Origin: Candidatus Tumulicola scandinaviensis | GTDB lineage: Bacteria; Vulcanimicrobiota; Vulcanimicrobiia; Vulcanimicrobiales; Vulcanimicrobiaceae | Direction: 5' to 3' | Length of the DNA stretch: 34,735 nt | NCBI GenBank assembly: GCA_003140835.1 | Contig: PLLA01000036.1 | Span: 42,999 to 77,733 of the forward strand | Shown here: positions 15,906-23,820 of the stretch, in pieces | How the letters are laid out: each line of letters begins with the position of its first letter | Numbering within the stretch: position 1 is the stretch's first letter | Notes under the pieces: model-generated | The model's database searches: none | Told to the model about the DNA's origin: nothing | What the model saw: the letters and a program-made list of their open reading frames with translations, nothing else | Translations under genes and position numbers: made by a program

Positions 15906-16160
15906 ATTGAGTTCGCGCCTACTGCAGCCAAGGCGCTAGAAAAGCTACCCGTTGCCGCCAGTAAGCGCATCTTTGCTAGAATCGATGCGTTGAGTTTAGA
16001 CCCGCGGCCGAACGGTGCAATAAGGCTCGCCGGCGGTACAGGTGAGTTGCGAGTGCGAGTTGGCCCTTATCGAATCATCTACGAGGTCAACGATGACGTC
16101 TTGCTCGTGTTGGTCTTGGTGATCGGCGACCGCAAGCAGGTCTATCGGCGACGAGGATAG
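15906..16160 (+). CDS. RelE/ParE-superfamily toxin lacking a canonical start codon
   Basis: Translation gives IEFAPTAAKALEKLPVAA, RIDALSLDPRPNG, RLAGGTGELRVRVGPYRII, YEVNDDVLLVLVLVIGDRK and a basic end QVYRRRG. This is a complete RelE-like toxin of about 84 residues with the Arg-rich, Tyr-containing C terminus used for mRNA cleavage. There is no ATG, GTG, TTG or CTG between the in-frame TGA at 15882 and the homology. Family members typically begin M-Y-R-I-E-F; here the Met position is GCT (15897) followed by TAT AGG ATT. Translation could start at ATT 15906, coupled to the antitoxin stop one base upstream, or the start has been lost and the toxin is silent. Confidence 0.78.
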   Translation: MEFAPTAAKALEKLPVAASKRIFARIDALSLDPRPNGAIRLAGGTGELRVRVGPYRIIYEVNDDVLLVLVLVIGDRKQVYRRRG

Positions 16161-16166
16161 TGCCCC

Positions 16167-16784
16167 ATGTCACGCAGCCCAATGTCTGATACGCCAAATA
16201 ATCAAGAAGTTCCAGCCAGGAAAGCCAGCATCGTATGGCGCCTGACAATCAGGCTCACCGGCGTCATGCCGATCGTGTGGCGCACGATCCTCGTGCGCCC
16301 TGACACGAAGCTCGCGATGCTGCACCGGTACTTGCAGGCCGCCATGGGCTGGCGTGAATGCCATCAGTACATGTTCAAGATCGACGGCAAAGAGTACGGC
16401 ATTCCCAACCGCGATTACGCCAATCGGAAGGTCTACGACGCGCGCCGCTACAACCTCGCGCGGCTCTTTCCAAATCATCCTTCACGTTTTGAGTACGTCT
16501 ACGACTTTGGGGACTGGTGGGAGCATACCATCGAGATCGAGGGCGAGGAAGCGGCTGAGTATCGCAAACAGTATCCGGTTTGCGTCGACGGCGCCGAACC
16601 GTGCCCTCCCGAAGACGCTGGTGGTCCGCCAGGCTATCGAGAGCTGCTCCTCGTGCTACGAGATCCGAGTCATCCACAACACGACGATTTTAGTAAGTGG
16701 GCAGAGTCGCAGTTCTACTCGGGCCGTTTCTGGGTTCAGGACGCGACATGGCGTATGCGCGACGTACGGCGCGGCCTGATTTAG
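16167..16784 (+). CDS. Plasmid pRiA4b ORF-3-like family protein
   Basis: The 205-residue protein shows the family pattern: WRLTIRLTGVMPIVWRTILV at the start, LHRYLQAAMGWRECHQYMF, YVYDFGDWWEHTIEIE, and a Cys/Pro-rich CPPEDAGGPPGYRELL near residue 150. The family is common on plasmids and islands; its biochemical role is unknown. It starts at ATG 16167, six bases after the toxin stop, so it may be carried on the toxin-antitoxin transcript. It converges on the NHL-like lipoprotein gene with four bases between stops. Confidence 0.83.
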   Translation: MSRSPMSDTPNNQEVPARKASIVWRLTIRLTGVMPIVWRTILVRPDTKLAMLHRYLQAAMGWRECHQYMFKIDGKEYGIPNRDYANRKVYDARRYNLARLFPNHPSRFEYVYDFGDWWEHTIEIEGEEAAEYRKQYPVCVDGAEPCPPEDAGGPPGYRELLLVLRDPSHPQHDDFSKWAESQFYSGRFWVQDATWRMRDVRRGLI

Positions 16785-16788
16785 GAAA

Positions 16789-17775
16789 TCAATCCGTCTG
16801 GTTTACGACGTCGATCTCTCCAGTACGGTCAATCGTGAGGCCGTACGGCCGTAACCGAGTCGCGCTTCCTGCAATCGAGTAGAGCGGCGCGACGTTGCCG
16901 TTGGCGTCCTTCGCATAGACGCGAACGGCTCCGGCGTTGCCGCTTCCCCCGTGGTCGGGGACGAAGATGGCCCCGTGCGGGTCGACGGCGACGCCGCTCG
17001 GAGTCTCCATCTTCGTCGCTGAACCGGCAATTACGCGAATCGGCGCGACGTCACCGTTGGTACGCGGGCCAAAGACGAGCACGCCTGAGATGCTCTTGTC
17101 GTCGGAGTTCACAACGTAAACGTTCCCACCTGGACCGACGGCGATCGCGAAGGCCGCCGTCAGCCCCGTCCGTTTACCGCGAATGATGCGAACCGGCGCA
17201 ACGTCGCCGCTCGCGCCCCGCGCGAACGACGTGACGCTGCGGCCGGCGAGATTCGTGACGTAGACCCTCTGCTCGGCGTCGACGGCGATGCTGGTCGGCT
17301 CGTTCAGATCGGTCATCGATCCCTCGATCGTGCGAATCGGCGCCGCGTTTCCATTGGCAGTGGGCGCGTAAACGGTGATCGTGTTTCCCGATCGGTTTAC
17401 GACGTACACGTCGCCTCGACCATCGAGCGCGAGACCGGTCGGAAGGTTCAGGCCCGTGCGCGCCCCGACGATTGTCCGGAGCGGCGCGGCATTGCCGCTA
17501 GCGTCACTGCTATAGACGGTGACGCTGTTGGCGGCGCGGTTCGCGACAGACAGTTGGCCACGCGCATCGACCGCGGCGGCGCTCGGGAACCGCAATCCGG
17601 TATGAGGCCCCAGGATGGTGCGCACCGGAGCAACGTCGCCCATCGCACCCTTTGCGAAGATTGTTACGCTCGCCGCCGCCGTTGGCTCAGCCGCGTCACT
17701 GACCGTGCTCAAACCGGCACACCCCGCCGACAATACCAAGGGAGCGAACGCTACAAGAGCTCGAAACGATCTCAT
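16789..17775 (-). CDS. NHL-like beta-propeller lipoprotein
   Basis: From ATG 17775 the protein (328 aa) has a lipoprotein signal (VLSAGC), then six tandem units of about 45-50 residues. Each opens with G(D/N)(V/A)AP-x-RxI-x-G and continues with a GLxxPxxxAVDxxGxxYVxN-like strand, the pattern of NHL/SMP-30-type propeller blades. It is probably an extracytoplasmic binding or scaffold domain of one closed six-blade propeller. The open frame extends to 17883, but the extra residues precede the signal and are rejected. The ligand is unknown. Confidence 0.8.
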   Translation of the reverse strand: MRSFRALVAFAPLVLSAGCAGLSTVSDAAEPTAAASVTIFAKGAMGDVAPVRTILGPHTGLRFPSAAAVDARGQLSVANRAANSVTVYSSDASGNAAPLRTIVGARTGLNLPTGLALDGRGDVYVVNRSGNTITVYAPTANGNAAPIRTIEGSMTDLNEPTSIAVDAEQRVYVTNLAGRSVTSFARGASGDVAPVRIIRGKRTGLTAAFAIAVGPGGNVYVVNSDDKSISGVLVFGPRTNGDVAPIRVIAGSATKMETPSGVAVDPHGAIFVPDHGGSGNAGAVRVYAKDANGNVAPLYSIAGSATRLRPYGLTIDRTGEIDVVNQTD

Positions 17776-18192
17776 GACGGTCCGAGGGATGCCAGTTCGG
17801 CATCGTTTGAAGGCTCTGCCTTGGGGGGCATTCGCGTTTCTCGCATCAGGCTCCGACGGCCCCCCGGAGCGTGCCCGAACCAAGCCTTCATTTTCAAACG
17901 TTTCAGATCGACCTCTGTCCTGCCGATGAACTGACGTTAGACCTTGTCGCGCCGGCGATCAGCGGCGTGGCAACGATTCGGCATTTCGGCGGGCATCAAG
18001 AACAGCGGAAACCCCGCCACGGCTTCAATACCTGTTCGAAGTGTGCAGCGCGAATGTCCAAGCGGGTGCGGACGATGGCGTTGGGGTTCGGCAACGGCAA
18101 GAGGGTTCGACCTCCCAACTATACCAAGGGTCGCGGCGCCATTCCCGATGTGACGTGATCCCGACCGAAGCAGATATTCACTCACAGTTTGG
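17776..18192. other. Intergenic stretch without a supported gene
   Basis: Open frames exist on both strands but none shows a family, signal or ribosome site. A run of G (from about 17825) and a run of C (about 17860-17868) could pair over seven bases, without a T-tract. I see no tRNA or repeat. Confidence 0.4.
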
Positions 18193-18684
18193 TTAGAAGG
18201 TATGACAAACTTTCTTATTGCCACCTCCGCGAGCGCACAGTGACCGATGATAAGTTTTCTCGTCGAATCGGAACTCCACGTGAAAGTGCGCGCTGGGATC
18301 AAAGTTTATCGCGTGGAAACTAACGGTTCTCGGAAGCTTACCAAACGCTTGGCAAGAACGTATCACGTCAAACTTTATTTGGGGTCCTTCTTTGATGTGA
18401 TTGTAGACGACCTGTGTGTCAAACCTATCGCCGACCCGAACACATTTTTCCAATTCCAAATGCCAAAATGGATTCGCGGCATACGACCACTGAACAGCAA
18501 AGAGCGAAGGCTCGAGGTCCTCATTCTTGTACTCCACGTAGGCGTGCACGGGTTCGGCCGGTTTTGCCGCGATCGCTCCAACGTTCTGCATCATCGGTTG
18601 CGAGCCAGTTTCGGCGATTGGCGTTACATGTTGGGCACAGCCAACCATCGCGAGGGCTAGAAGTAAACAAACAAGGCGGGACAT
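18193..18684 (-). CDS. Small lipoprotein of unknown function
   Basis: The 163-residue protein starts at ATG 18684, five bases after a perfect AGGAGGTG. It has a lipoprotein signal, MSRLVCLLLALAMVGC. The mature part is beta-rich (HAYVEYKNEDLEPSLFAVQW, VVYNHIKEGPQIKF, HFHVEFRFDEKTYHR) with Cys residues that could pair. The open frame continues upstream to 19029, but the strong ribosome site decides the start. Its base composition is clearly less GC-rich than that of the left region, suggesting transfer. No family is recognised. Confidence 0.7.
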   Translation of the reverse strand: MSRLVCLLLALAMVGCAQHVTPIAETGSQPMMQNVGAIAAKPAEPVHAYVEYKNEDLEPSLFAVQWSYAANPFWHLELEKCVRVGDRFDTQVVYNHIKEGPQIKFDVIRSCQAFGKLPRTVSFHAINFDPSAHFHVEFRFDEKTYHRSLCARGGGNKKVCHTF

Positions 18685-18972
18685 GAAAGCACCTCCTAGG
18701 CAGTGATTCTCCGACCGCGCCCAGGGAAATCCTCCCAGAATTAGAGCGAGCGTGGAGCGACCCCGCCCAAAACTACACATCGCACTTTGAAGCATTCGGA
18801 CATGGGCACACCTCCAAATTATTCTCGCGACGCCGCTCGCCGGTGTCAGTGCCGATCTGCCGGAAACGGGAACGTTGAGCGTCGTAAAACTGTCGTAGAC
18901 GCCGCTTGCGCGATCCTCGCGCCATCGAGACGAAAACGCCGCATCACTAGAAATGACGCGGGTTTTCAAATG

Positions 18973-19019
18973 TGGAGATGCGGAGACTCGAACCCCGGAC
19001 CCCTTACATGCGAAGCAAG
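18973..19019 (-). tRNA. 3' half of tRNA-Ala(CGC), probable attachment-site remnant
   Basis: Read on the - strand: anticodon stem CTTGC / GTAAG (one G-U pair) around loop TTCGCAT with anticodon CGC; variable loop GGGTC; T-stem CGGGG / CTCCG around TTCGAGT; and acceptor strand CATCTCC plus A. No D-arm or 5' acceptor strand (expected GGAGATG) occurs at higher coordinates, so this is a fragment from the anticodon stem to the 3' end. Integrases that target tRNA genes leave exactly such a piece at one end of the element. By orientation the chromosome would lie to the left and the inserted DNA to the right. Confidence 0.72.
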
Positions 19020-19258
19020 AAGCCAGCAAGTCCTGACCGACGCAAGAACCCGAAGAAGTAGGCGGTTTTCCTTGTAAAATCGTAGCTGTTTGAGCGTAAT
19101 TCGGCTCCGCTGGCGTTCGCGTTTTCCGCCCGTTTCCGCCTCAATTGTCGTACGATCGTCGTAAGGTTCTACCCAAGCCCCGTTTCGCCGAATCCTTCGG
19201 CTAGTACACAACCGCACGGGGGTGTACAGATGGGGCTTCTGGCTCGCCAACCGGGCTA

Positions 19259-19621
19259 GTGTTTGAAGCGCCGAGCCCTGTCCTCCGTAAGGTCCAAGTA
19301 TTCCGAGCGCGGCGTCGCGTGCTCGAGTTGAAGTGTTCTAAATGGCCAGTTACTAAGTCGACGCACCGATGCGTTAGCACGGGCTCGCGGAATCGGATTA
19401 CCGAGTTCGTGGACTTCGTCGACGAGGAGATTGGTGACGGCACTCGGGCCAAGATCGATCGGTTCGCGCCCGATCGCGATTTCCTCGAGTCGGCGCGTTT
19501 CGTACGTGGAATGCGCAAACCTTGGCTTCAAGAGAAGCCCGTATGGTCCACAGGGCCGTCCCGACATCAGTTATCGACGAGCCGCGATCCGACGACTGTC
19601 TTAAAAAGTTTTCCGCAATGA
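19259..19621 (+). CDS. Possible degraded gene fragment of unknown function
   Basis: The middle of this frame (ITEFVDFVDEEIGDGTRAK, IDRFAPDRDFLESARFVRGM) has GC-rich third positions and a soluble, acidic composition, so it may be or have been coding. The start (GTG 19259) has no ribosome site and the first and last thirds look random. A competing frame on the - strand is less protein-like. Apart from this and the tRNA fragment, 18685-19648 holds nothing I can support. Confidence 0.27.
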   Translation: MFEAPSPVLRKVQVFRARRRVLELKCSKWPVTKSTHRCVSTGSRNRITEFVDFVDEEIGDGTRAKIDRFAPDRDFLESARFVRGMRKPWLQEKPVWSTGPSRHQLSTSRDPTTVLKSFPQ

Positions 19622-19648
19622 AAAATCGCGACAACCTACAGGATTGCG

Positions 19649-20458
19649 GTGAGGCCGCCAGTACCCAAGCCTTTCATGTATATGCGGTCGCTCTGGCCAG
19701 ATCGAGCGAGGTTAGAAGGCGCAGTTGTCAGGTCGTTACTCGAACTCCTCGGGCTAAAAGACTACACTAACCACGCACAGACCCCACCTAGCCCCGACCA
19801 ACTCGTCCTCGATCCTACTGGGAAATCGTATCGAGAAATTGAGGCCGTCGGCCCTGGGTCCCAACACGCATGGGCGGAGATGGACCGTGTGATTGAGCGC
19901 ATAAAGGGTGATCTGCTAAGTAATCCGCGCCGACACTTGTCCGGCTATACCCTAGAGGTTCATTGCGAAGAACGACAGCTATCCAGGCGGGAGGCAGAAC
20001 GAACTGCTCGCAATGTCCTCGACGCGCTTGCGGACCCACACTGCGTCGAGTTTTCTGAGGATCAGTCCTCTGCCAACATACGGCTTCAGGCATCCAGCAG
20101 AGACTTCATTCGATCCATGGGCCTTAAGAAACACTCTCCGAACCCCGATGGCTCCGCCCGCGCTGGCGTTAGCCTGGAGGTGGCAGCCTACCTGGGAGCC
20201 GCTCTACCGCGCGACGAGGCGATCGCGCTGATCTTGAGCAATATTTACGAAAAGGTGAGCAACACGTACACCCGGGTCGAAAACGTACCATTGGACTTGC
20301 TGATACATAACACGGGATTCTCGGACGTCCGATGGGAACCGCACTCCGACTTTTTAAATCAGCTGGAGCGACGCGTGCGCAGCCTGAAGCCACAATGGCA
20401 GACCCAGTTCAATGAGATTTATCTGCTCACCGAGAACGACTATCGCGAAGTCAAGTGA
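19649..20458 (+). CDS. Protein of unknown function (269 aa)
   Basis: It starts at GTG 19649, five bases after AGGA. It is soluble, with no signal or membrane segment. A charged helical middle (DRVIERIKGDLL, CEERQLSRREAERTARNVLDALA) is followed by a mixed region ending LNQLERRVRSLKPQWQTQFNEIYLL. No family is recognised. A 26-base perfect-looking hairpin lies 31 bases after the stop and an intrinsic terminator about 140 bases after it, suggesting a single-gene transcript. It lies inside the presumed island to the right of the tRNA-Ala fragment. Confidence 0.6.
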   Translation: MRPPVPKPFMYMRSLWPDRARLEGAVVRSLLELLGLKDYTNHAQTPPSPDQLVLDPTGKSYREIEAVGPGSQHAWAEMDRVIERIKGDLLSNPRRHLSGYTLEVHCEERQLSRREAERTARNVLDALADPHCVEFSEDQSSANIRLQASSRDFIRSMGLKKHSPNPDGSARAGVSLEVAAYLGAALPRDEAIALILSNIYEKVSNTYTRVENVPLDLLIHNTGFSDVRWEPHSDFLNQLERRVRSLKPQWQTQFNEIYLLTENDYREVK

Positions 20459-20488
20459 AGTTGGGGCGTGTGGAATCGCTGCGTCTGG

Positions 20489-20514
20489 ACGTTTGCCGTC
20501 AAGACGGCAGACGT
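20489..20514. other. Long hairpin downstream of the 269-aa gene
   Basis: ACGTTTGCCGTC and GACGGCAGACGT pair over 12 positions with one T-G pair and two central bases. No T-run follows, so it may be an mRNA-stabilising structure or a protein-binding palindrome rather than a terminator. Confidence 0.5.
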
Positions 20515-20598
20515 TACGCCGCTGTTCATCGCTGCATTGAGCGTCCCGGGGTAAACCGTGCTCGACGCACTCTGCTTCTAATCTAGATCCAAGAAGAA

Positions 20599-20630
20599 GA
20601 CCGCCTCGGCTGAACCAGGGCGGCCTTTTC
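20599..20630. terminator. Intrinsic terminator, possibly bidirectional
   Basis: GACCGCCT and GGGCGGCC form a GC-rich stem with one mismatch, followed by TTTTC on the + strand. On the other strand the stem is followed by TCTTCTTCTT. It lies between the convergent 269-aa gene and hicB and could serve both. Confidence 0.6.
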
Positions 20631-20777
20631 GTATCTTTTGGCGGAGGTCTAGAGGTTGAGATTCTTTCTTAATTTAGCCAACAGAGAACGCTCTTGCGCG
20701 TACGCCGCATTGGCGACAAGGCAAATCGCTCCTATTATGCCGATAGTAGTTATCGCTCGTTTCATAAGCACTCCGTT

Positions 20778-21152
20778 TTAGCAGGCTCCGACGCACCGCG
20801 ACAGTGCAACAAGAGCATATTGGTTTAGGCTGACACCTTCGAGGTCGGCGCGACGCGCGAGCTCCCGATGCAGTGTCTTTGGCACACGCATCAGGAACTT
20901 GCCGCTGTATTGATCCGAGGTGAGAGGGGGCGGAATCGGATCTCCGTCTTCAAGATGAACTTCAACCCATGCCACCATGGCGTCGTCGAGACTTTCGATT
21001 GCTTCCTCGGATGTGTTACCTTCAGTCATACATCCAGCGAACTCAACGACTCTGGCGAACCAGGTCCCGTCTTCATTTTTAATCAATTCCCGCGTGTAGG
21101 GGCGCGCGAGTATCGCCTTAACTTCCTCCTTCATTGCGAGTGCGGTCGTCAT
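20778..21152 (-). CDS. hicB: HicB-type antitoxin
   Basis: The 124-residue protein has the N-terminal HicB fold (YTRELIKNEDGTWFARVVEF, then GCMTEGNTSEEAIESLDDAM), a degenerate RNase-H-like domain that blocks the toxin. Its C-terminal ribbon-helix-helix DNA-binding part (KFLMRVPKTLHRELARRADL, VSLNQYALVALSR) would bind the operators upstream of hicA. ATG 21152 with AAGGGA upstream is chosen over a TTG at 21176. It is 35 bp downstream of hicA in the usual toxin-first order. Confidence 0.85.
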   Translation of the reverse strand: MTTALAMKEEVKAILARPYTRELIKNEDGTWFARVVEFAGCMTEGNTSEEAIESLDDAMVAWVEVHLEDGDPIPPPLTSDQYSGKFLMRVPKTLHRELARRADLEGVSLNQYALVALSRCVGAC

Positions 21153-21187
21153 TGGTTGTTGTCCCTTTTCTTTCAAGAGTGTGAGAG

Positions 21188-21433
21188 CTACACCCCGAGT
21201 TCTTGGATGATGGCCAGTACTTGGTCAACATAGTTCTCCTTTACGGGGCGTCGCTGAGGTATGGAGATGGCGAGTCGCCCGAGCTTGAAGATGCGGTGAG
21301 ACCCGGAGGCTCTGCGTTCGGTGAACACGACGGCTAGGAGTAGACGTTCGAGGTCTTCGAACGTGCAGTTCTTGCGGGTGCGTAGCACCTGGTCGTAGAG
21401 CCTCTGGACTCGCTTGGATTCGACCATCCCCAT
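21188..21433 (-). CDS. hicA: HicA-type mRNA interferase toxin (divergent)
   Basis: The 81-residue protein has the dsRNA-binding-like HicA pattern: FEDLERLLLAVVF, SGSHRIFKLG with the catalytic His, and a C-terminal VKENYVDQVLAIIQELG like the family's usual end. It would cleave mRNA when freed from HicB. ATG 21433 is tentative; ATGs at 21451 (inside an operator palindrome) and 21427 are alternatives and none has a good ribosome site. Two tandem palindromes lie immediately upstream. Confidence 0.75.
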   Translation of the reverse strand: MGMVESKRVQRLYDQVLRTRKNCTFEDLERLLLAVVFTERRASGSHRIFKLGRLAISIPQRRPVKENYVDQVLAIIQELGV

Positions 21434-21440
21434 CGAGTAA

Positions 21441-21484
21441 TGATACCGCATCTGGTATCAACTACGCAATACTGCCTATAGTAT
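21441..21484. promoter_or_regulatory. Two tandem operator palindromes upstream of hicA
   Basis: TGATACC and GGTATCA (21441-21460) and ATACT and AGTAT (21469-21484) each enclose a six-base spacer; their centres are 26 bp apart. The half-sites agree as GATAC(C/T). On the - strand TTGACT lies just upstream, a fair -35 box, so HicB bound here would cover the promoter and start. Confidence 0.6.
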
Positions 21485-21659
21485 CAGTTTTAGTCAACTC
21501 CCCAAGCTGGCTGGTGGTGGCGGGCCCCTGCACTTGCTTCGCATGCGGAGGCCTTCGGCCGGTCCACCTGCCGGCTACTGTGCCGACCGCGCCGTCTAAG
21601 GTAAAGCGGCGCGCAGGCGGCGGAGGTCGCCTGAGCCGTCGCTGGCCCGTAGACGCTCC

Positions 21660-22124
21660 TTCTTATTGAAGCTGCGTTACTCTGCCCTGGGGTATCGACG
21701 CTAAGCACAAGCCGATTCTGCTCGAAATAGATGCCTTCAACCACGACGGCGATCAGCCGCGCAATCTCTTTCTGGCCCTCCCACGATGCGGCGCTCCATC
21801 GCTCCGCTCCTCGGAGAGAATCTCTTGGGCATCGGTCACGATCGCGCTCTCGGCGATGGCCACGGTGAGCTCGCGTTCGGTGTCGACGATGCGCGCGGCG
21901 ACGTCATCGTGCGCATGTCTGAGCTCAGCGAGCCGCTGCCCGAGCTCGGCGGCGGCGATCCGGCCATCGGCCCGCAGTCCCCACGCGATCTGTCGCTGAT
22001 GGTCGAGATCGGTAATCTCCGCACGTGCGGCGGCGAGTGCCTCCCTGAGGCCGTCGACCGTTCCCCGGGCTCACTCCCGTGCGCGTCGACAACAAGTTCG
22101 GGCTCGGCCACCAACCCGCGCATC
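21660..22124 (-). pseudogene. Serine recombinase C-terminal remnant with frameshifts
   Basis: Three consecutive frames together spell the coiled-coil end of a large serine recombinase. The pieces are GLVAEPELVVDAHGSEPGE (from 22124), then VDGLREALAAARAEITDLD to AQEILSEER (22058 to about 21795), then WEGQKEIARLIAVVVEGIYF to RLVLSVD (from 21783). Frame changes near 22060 and 21790 disrupt it, and the catalytic and zinc domains are absent. It is cut off at about 22130, where the muramidase remnant begins on the other strand. Both ends are approximate. Confidence 0.65.
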
Positions 22125-22131
22125 CAGGCAA

Positions 22132-22727
22132 TTGTCCGAAAAGATGAACGGGGAATCTGCTGGACACTTTAACTTCGGGTTCATTGAGTGCGCGAGCGAG
22201 CTGAAGCCTAGTATCCCGTTTAAGAGCATATGGAATGACGCTGCCCGCTCGATACCGTGCGGCCCTTATCAGCGAATATCGACGGCCAATGTCGGGAAAC
22301 ATATGCTTCGGCGTTCATAGACTACTTCATGTCAGCTGCCGCTCTAAAAGATACGGACCTTCCTCCGGTCCTCGACGTGGAAGCTGACACTGACGGACAT
22401 ATTGGAACACCGGAATTCTATTTGAAGTCCATGGATGATTGGATTGAGATGATTGAAGCTCGCTTCAAACGGCGCCCGATCATTTATACGGGACCATCAT
22501 TTTGGAGGCACGTCGAAAGCCCGACGAAATATGGAAATCACCCGCTATGGATTGCCAACTACTGTGTTCCTAGGCCTGACGTTCCAGCGCCTTGGCAAGG
22601 ATATCACTTTTGGCAATACGCTCAAAATATGAGCTCTGCTGGATTCGGGCGCAAAGCTGTAGATGTAGATTTCTTTGGTGGTGACGGGGACCAGTTGAAA
22701 AAGCTAATTGATGATTCGAAGCTGTAA
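22132..22727 (+). pseudogene. GH25 muramidase remnant, N-terminally truncated and frameshifted
   Basis: The first frame (to about 22280) reads FGFIECASELKPSIPFKSIW then GPYQRIS, the FAFIKATEG...GAYHF part of glycosyl hydrolase family 25. A second frame continues with ALKDTDLPPVLDVEADTDGH (catalytic Asp and Glu region), RRPIIYTGPSFW, HPLWIANY, GYHFWQYAQ and VDVDFF to the stop. The N-terminal Asp-containing strand of the barrel is missing. Phage endolysins often belong to this family, so this is probably prophage debris. The less GC-rich composition supports foreign origin. Confidence 0.72.
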
Positions 22728-23254
22728 TCGCGGAAGCCCCTGCTCCCTCTTTACATGCGAAATAAGGCCAGGAGAAACTTCCATTTGGAAAAATCAATAA
22801 AACTGGTCATTACTGTCCATTGGAGATCACCAAAGTTTAGACAATAGGTTGTAAATAGGCTGTGCTAACGATGTACTCTTGTACAGTACCAAACGGTGAT
22901 GAGCAGGAGTGTGCCGTGAGGAGGAGCGGCAAGAGTACAACGAATCCGGCCGGACGTTAACTGCGCTCCCGTTTCTTCTGACAACCAGCCGACGGACGGG
23001 ATCCACTCGTTGCCCAAAAAGGCGAGAATGGGCTCGCATTGCAGGTGAAGGGTTGGAGCGCACACTGTGAGGTCATTCGGGATGCTGGAGCGCACCAAGG
23101 TGCTGCAACGCCCTGGAATTGCCATGTCCATCGAGAGCCGGAATGCGGCGGTCTTGAAATCCATCTAAGCAGGGTTCACAGTGGTTATGAAAGGCCAGTT
23201 CGTGCTCAACTAGAGACTACAAAGGCCGAGAAAAGCCAGCAACAGTTGTCATCG

Positions 23255-23279
23255 ACGGCAACCGCTTGGCAACCGCCCG
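23255..23279 (+). repeat. Left copy of 25-bp direct repeat
   Basis: ACGGCAACCG, then CT, then TGGCAACCGCCCG. It matches 34620-34644 except for the two central bases (AA there). Each copy contains GGCAACCG twice, 11 bp apart, as arm-type integrase sites often do. Confidence 0.65.
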
Positions 23280-23467
23280 GGGATGGCTAACCAACGGCTC
23301 GCGTCGTACCTCGCTCGCAAAATATCCGAAACCGTCGGGTCGGGTAGCGCCCAGAAAATTTGTAATAAAAGATCAATAGTCGCGGACTGGTCTACAAATC
23401 GTATCCGCGTGCTGTTGCTGTTCTTTTCGGTATGCCGGCATCGACGTCCCCGCGGCCGCAGCTGCAA

Positions 23468-23495
23468 GAATCGCCCACCCGAATGGGTGGGATTC
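23468..23495. other. Bulged hairpin
   Basis: CCCACCC and GGGTGGG pair around GAAT, and the stem extends through GAATC / GATTC with a two-base bulge. No T-run follows. It lies 326 bp before the AlbA_2 start; its role is unknown. Confidence 0.4.
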
Positions 23496-23820
23496 AGAAC
23501 CGGAACCCGCGGCCCTGGTTGCGGAGAACGTGACCGAAGAGTGGCAGGATTTTCGACTAGTTCGGGCGCGATATACGCGAAGGGCGATTGTAGAGAGGGG
23601 CGCAATGACACATCGGCTGTTTCCTTCACTGGCCTTGCGGAAAGGGGCCGGCGCCACTTGTCGTTGACGCAGTGCCGATGATGGCGCAGGCTTCGGTCCA
23701 AGCTGCCACTGCGCAGAGTCTCCGGCTGTTGGCTCACAGTCAGAAGCGGCGCGCGGAGGCGAATCCCCGCTCCACAGCTCGTCTCGCAGCGATGCAGTCC
23801 GTAGCGCAGCTGCCTTGCGA

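Larger units (their letters stand above)
22728..23820. other. 1.1-kb intergenic stretch at the left edge of the element
   Basis: No gene is supported: open frames on both strands overlap each other and lack motifs. It holds TTACATGCGAA (22751-22761), which is identical to the anticodon-loop part of the tRNA-Ala fragment; one copy of the 25-bp repeat (23255-23279); and a hairpin (23468-23495). The promoter of the AlbA_2 gene must lie in its last few hundred bases, but I cannot point to it. Confidence 0.5.

Noticed and set aside
17871-18302. Overlapping open frames on both strands between two lipoprotein genes
   Set aside because: No family, signal peptide or ribosome site; composition looks like chance.
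18685-19029. N-terminal extension of the 163-aa lipoprotein by 115 residues
   Set aside because: A perfect AGGAGGTG and a lipoprotein signal fix the start at 18684, and the extension runs into the tRNA-Ala fragment.
22865-23164. 99-aa frame on the - strand
   Set aside because: No recognisable domain, no ribosome site, and it crosses a region that looks non-coding on both strands.
23474-23520. tRNA-like T-arm (GGTTCTGAATCC on the - strand)
   Set aside because: The T-loop has an extra base and no acceptor, D- or anticodon arm can be built around it.
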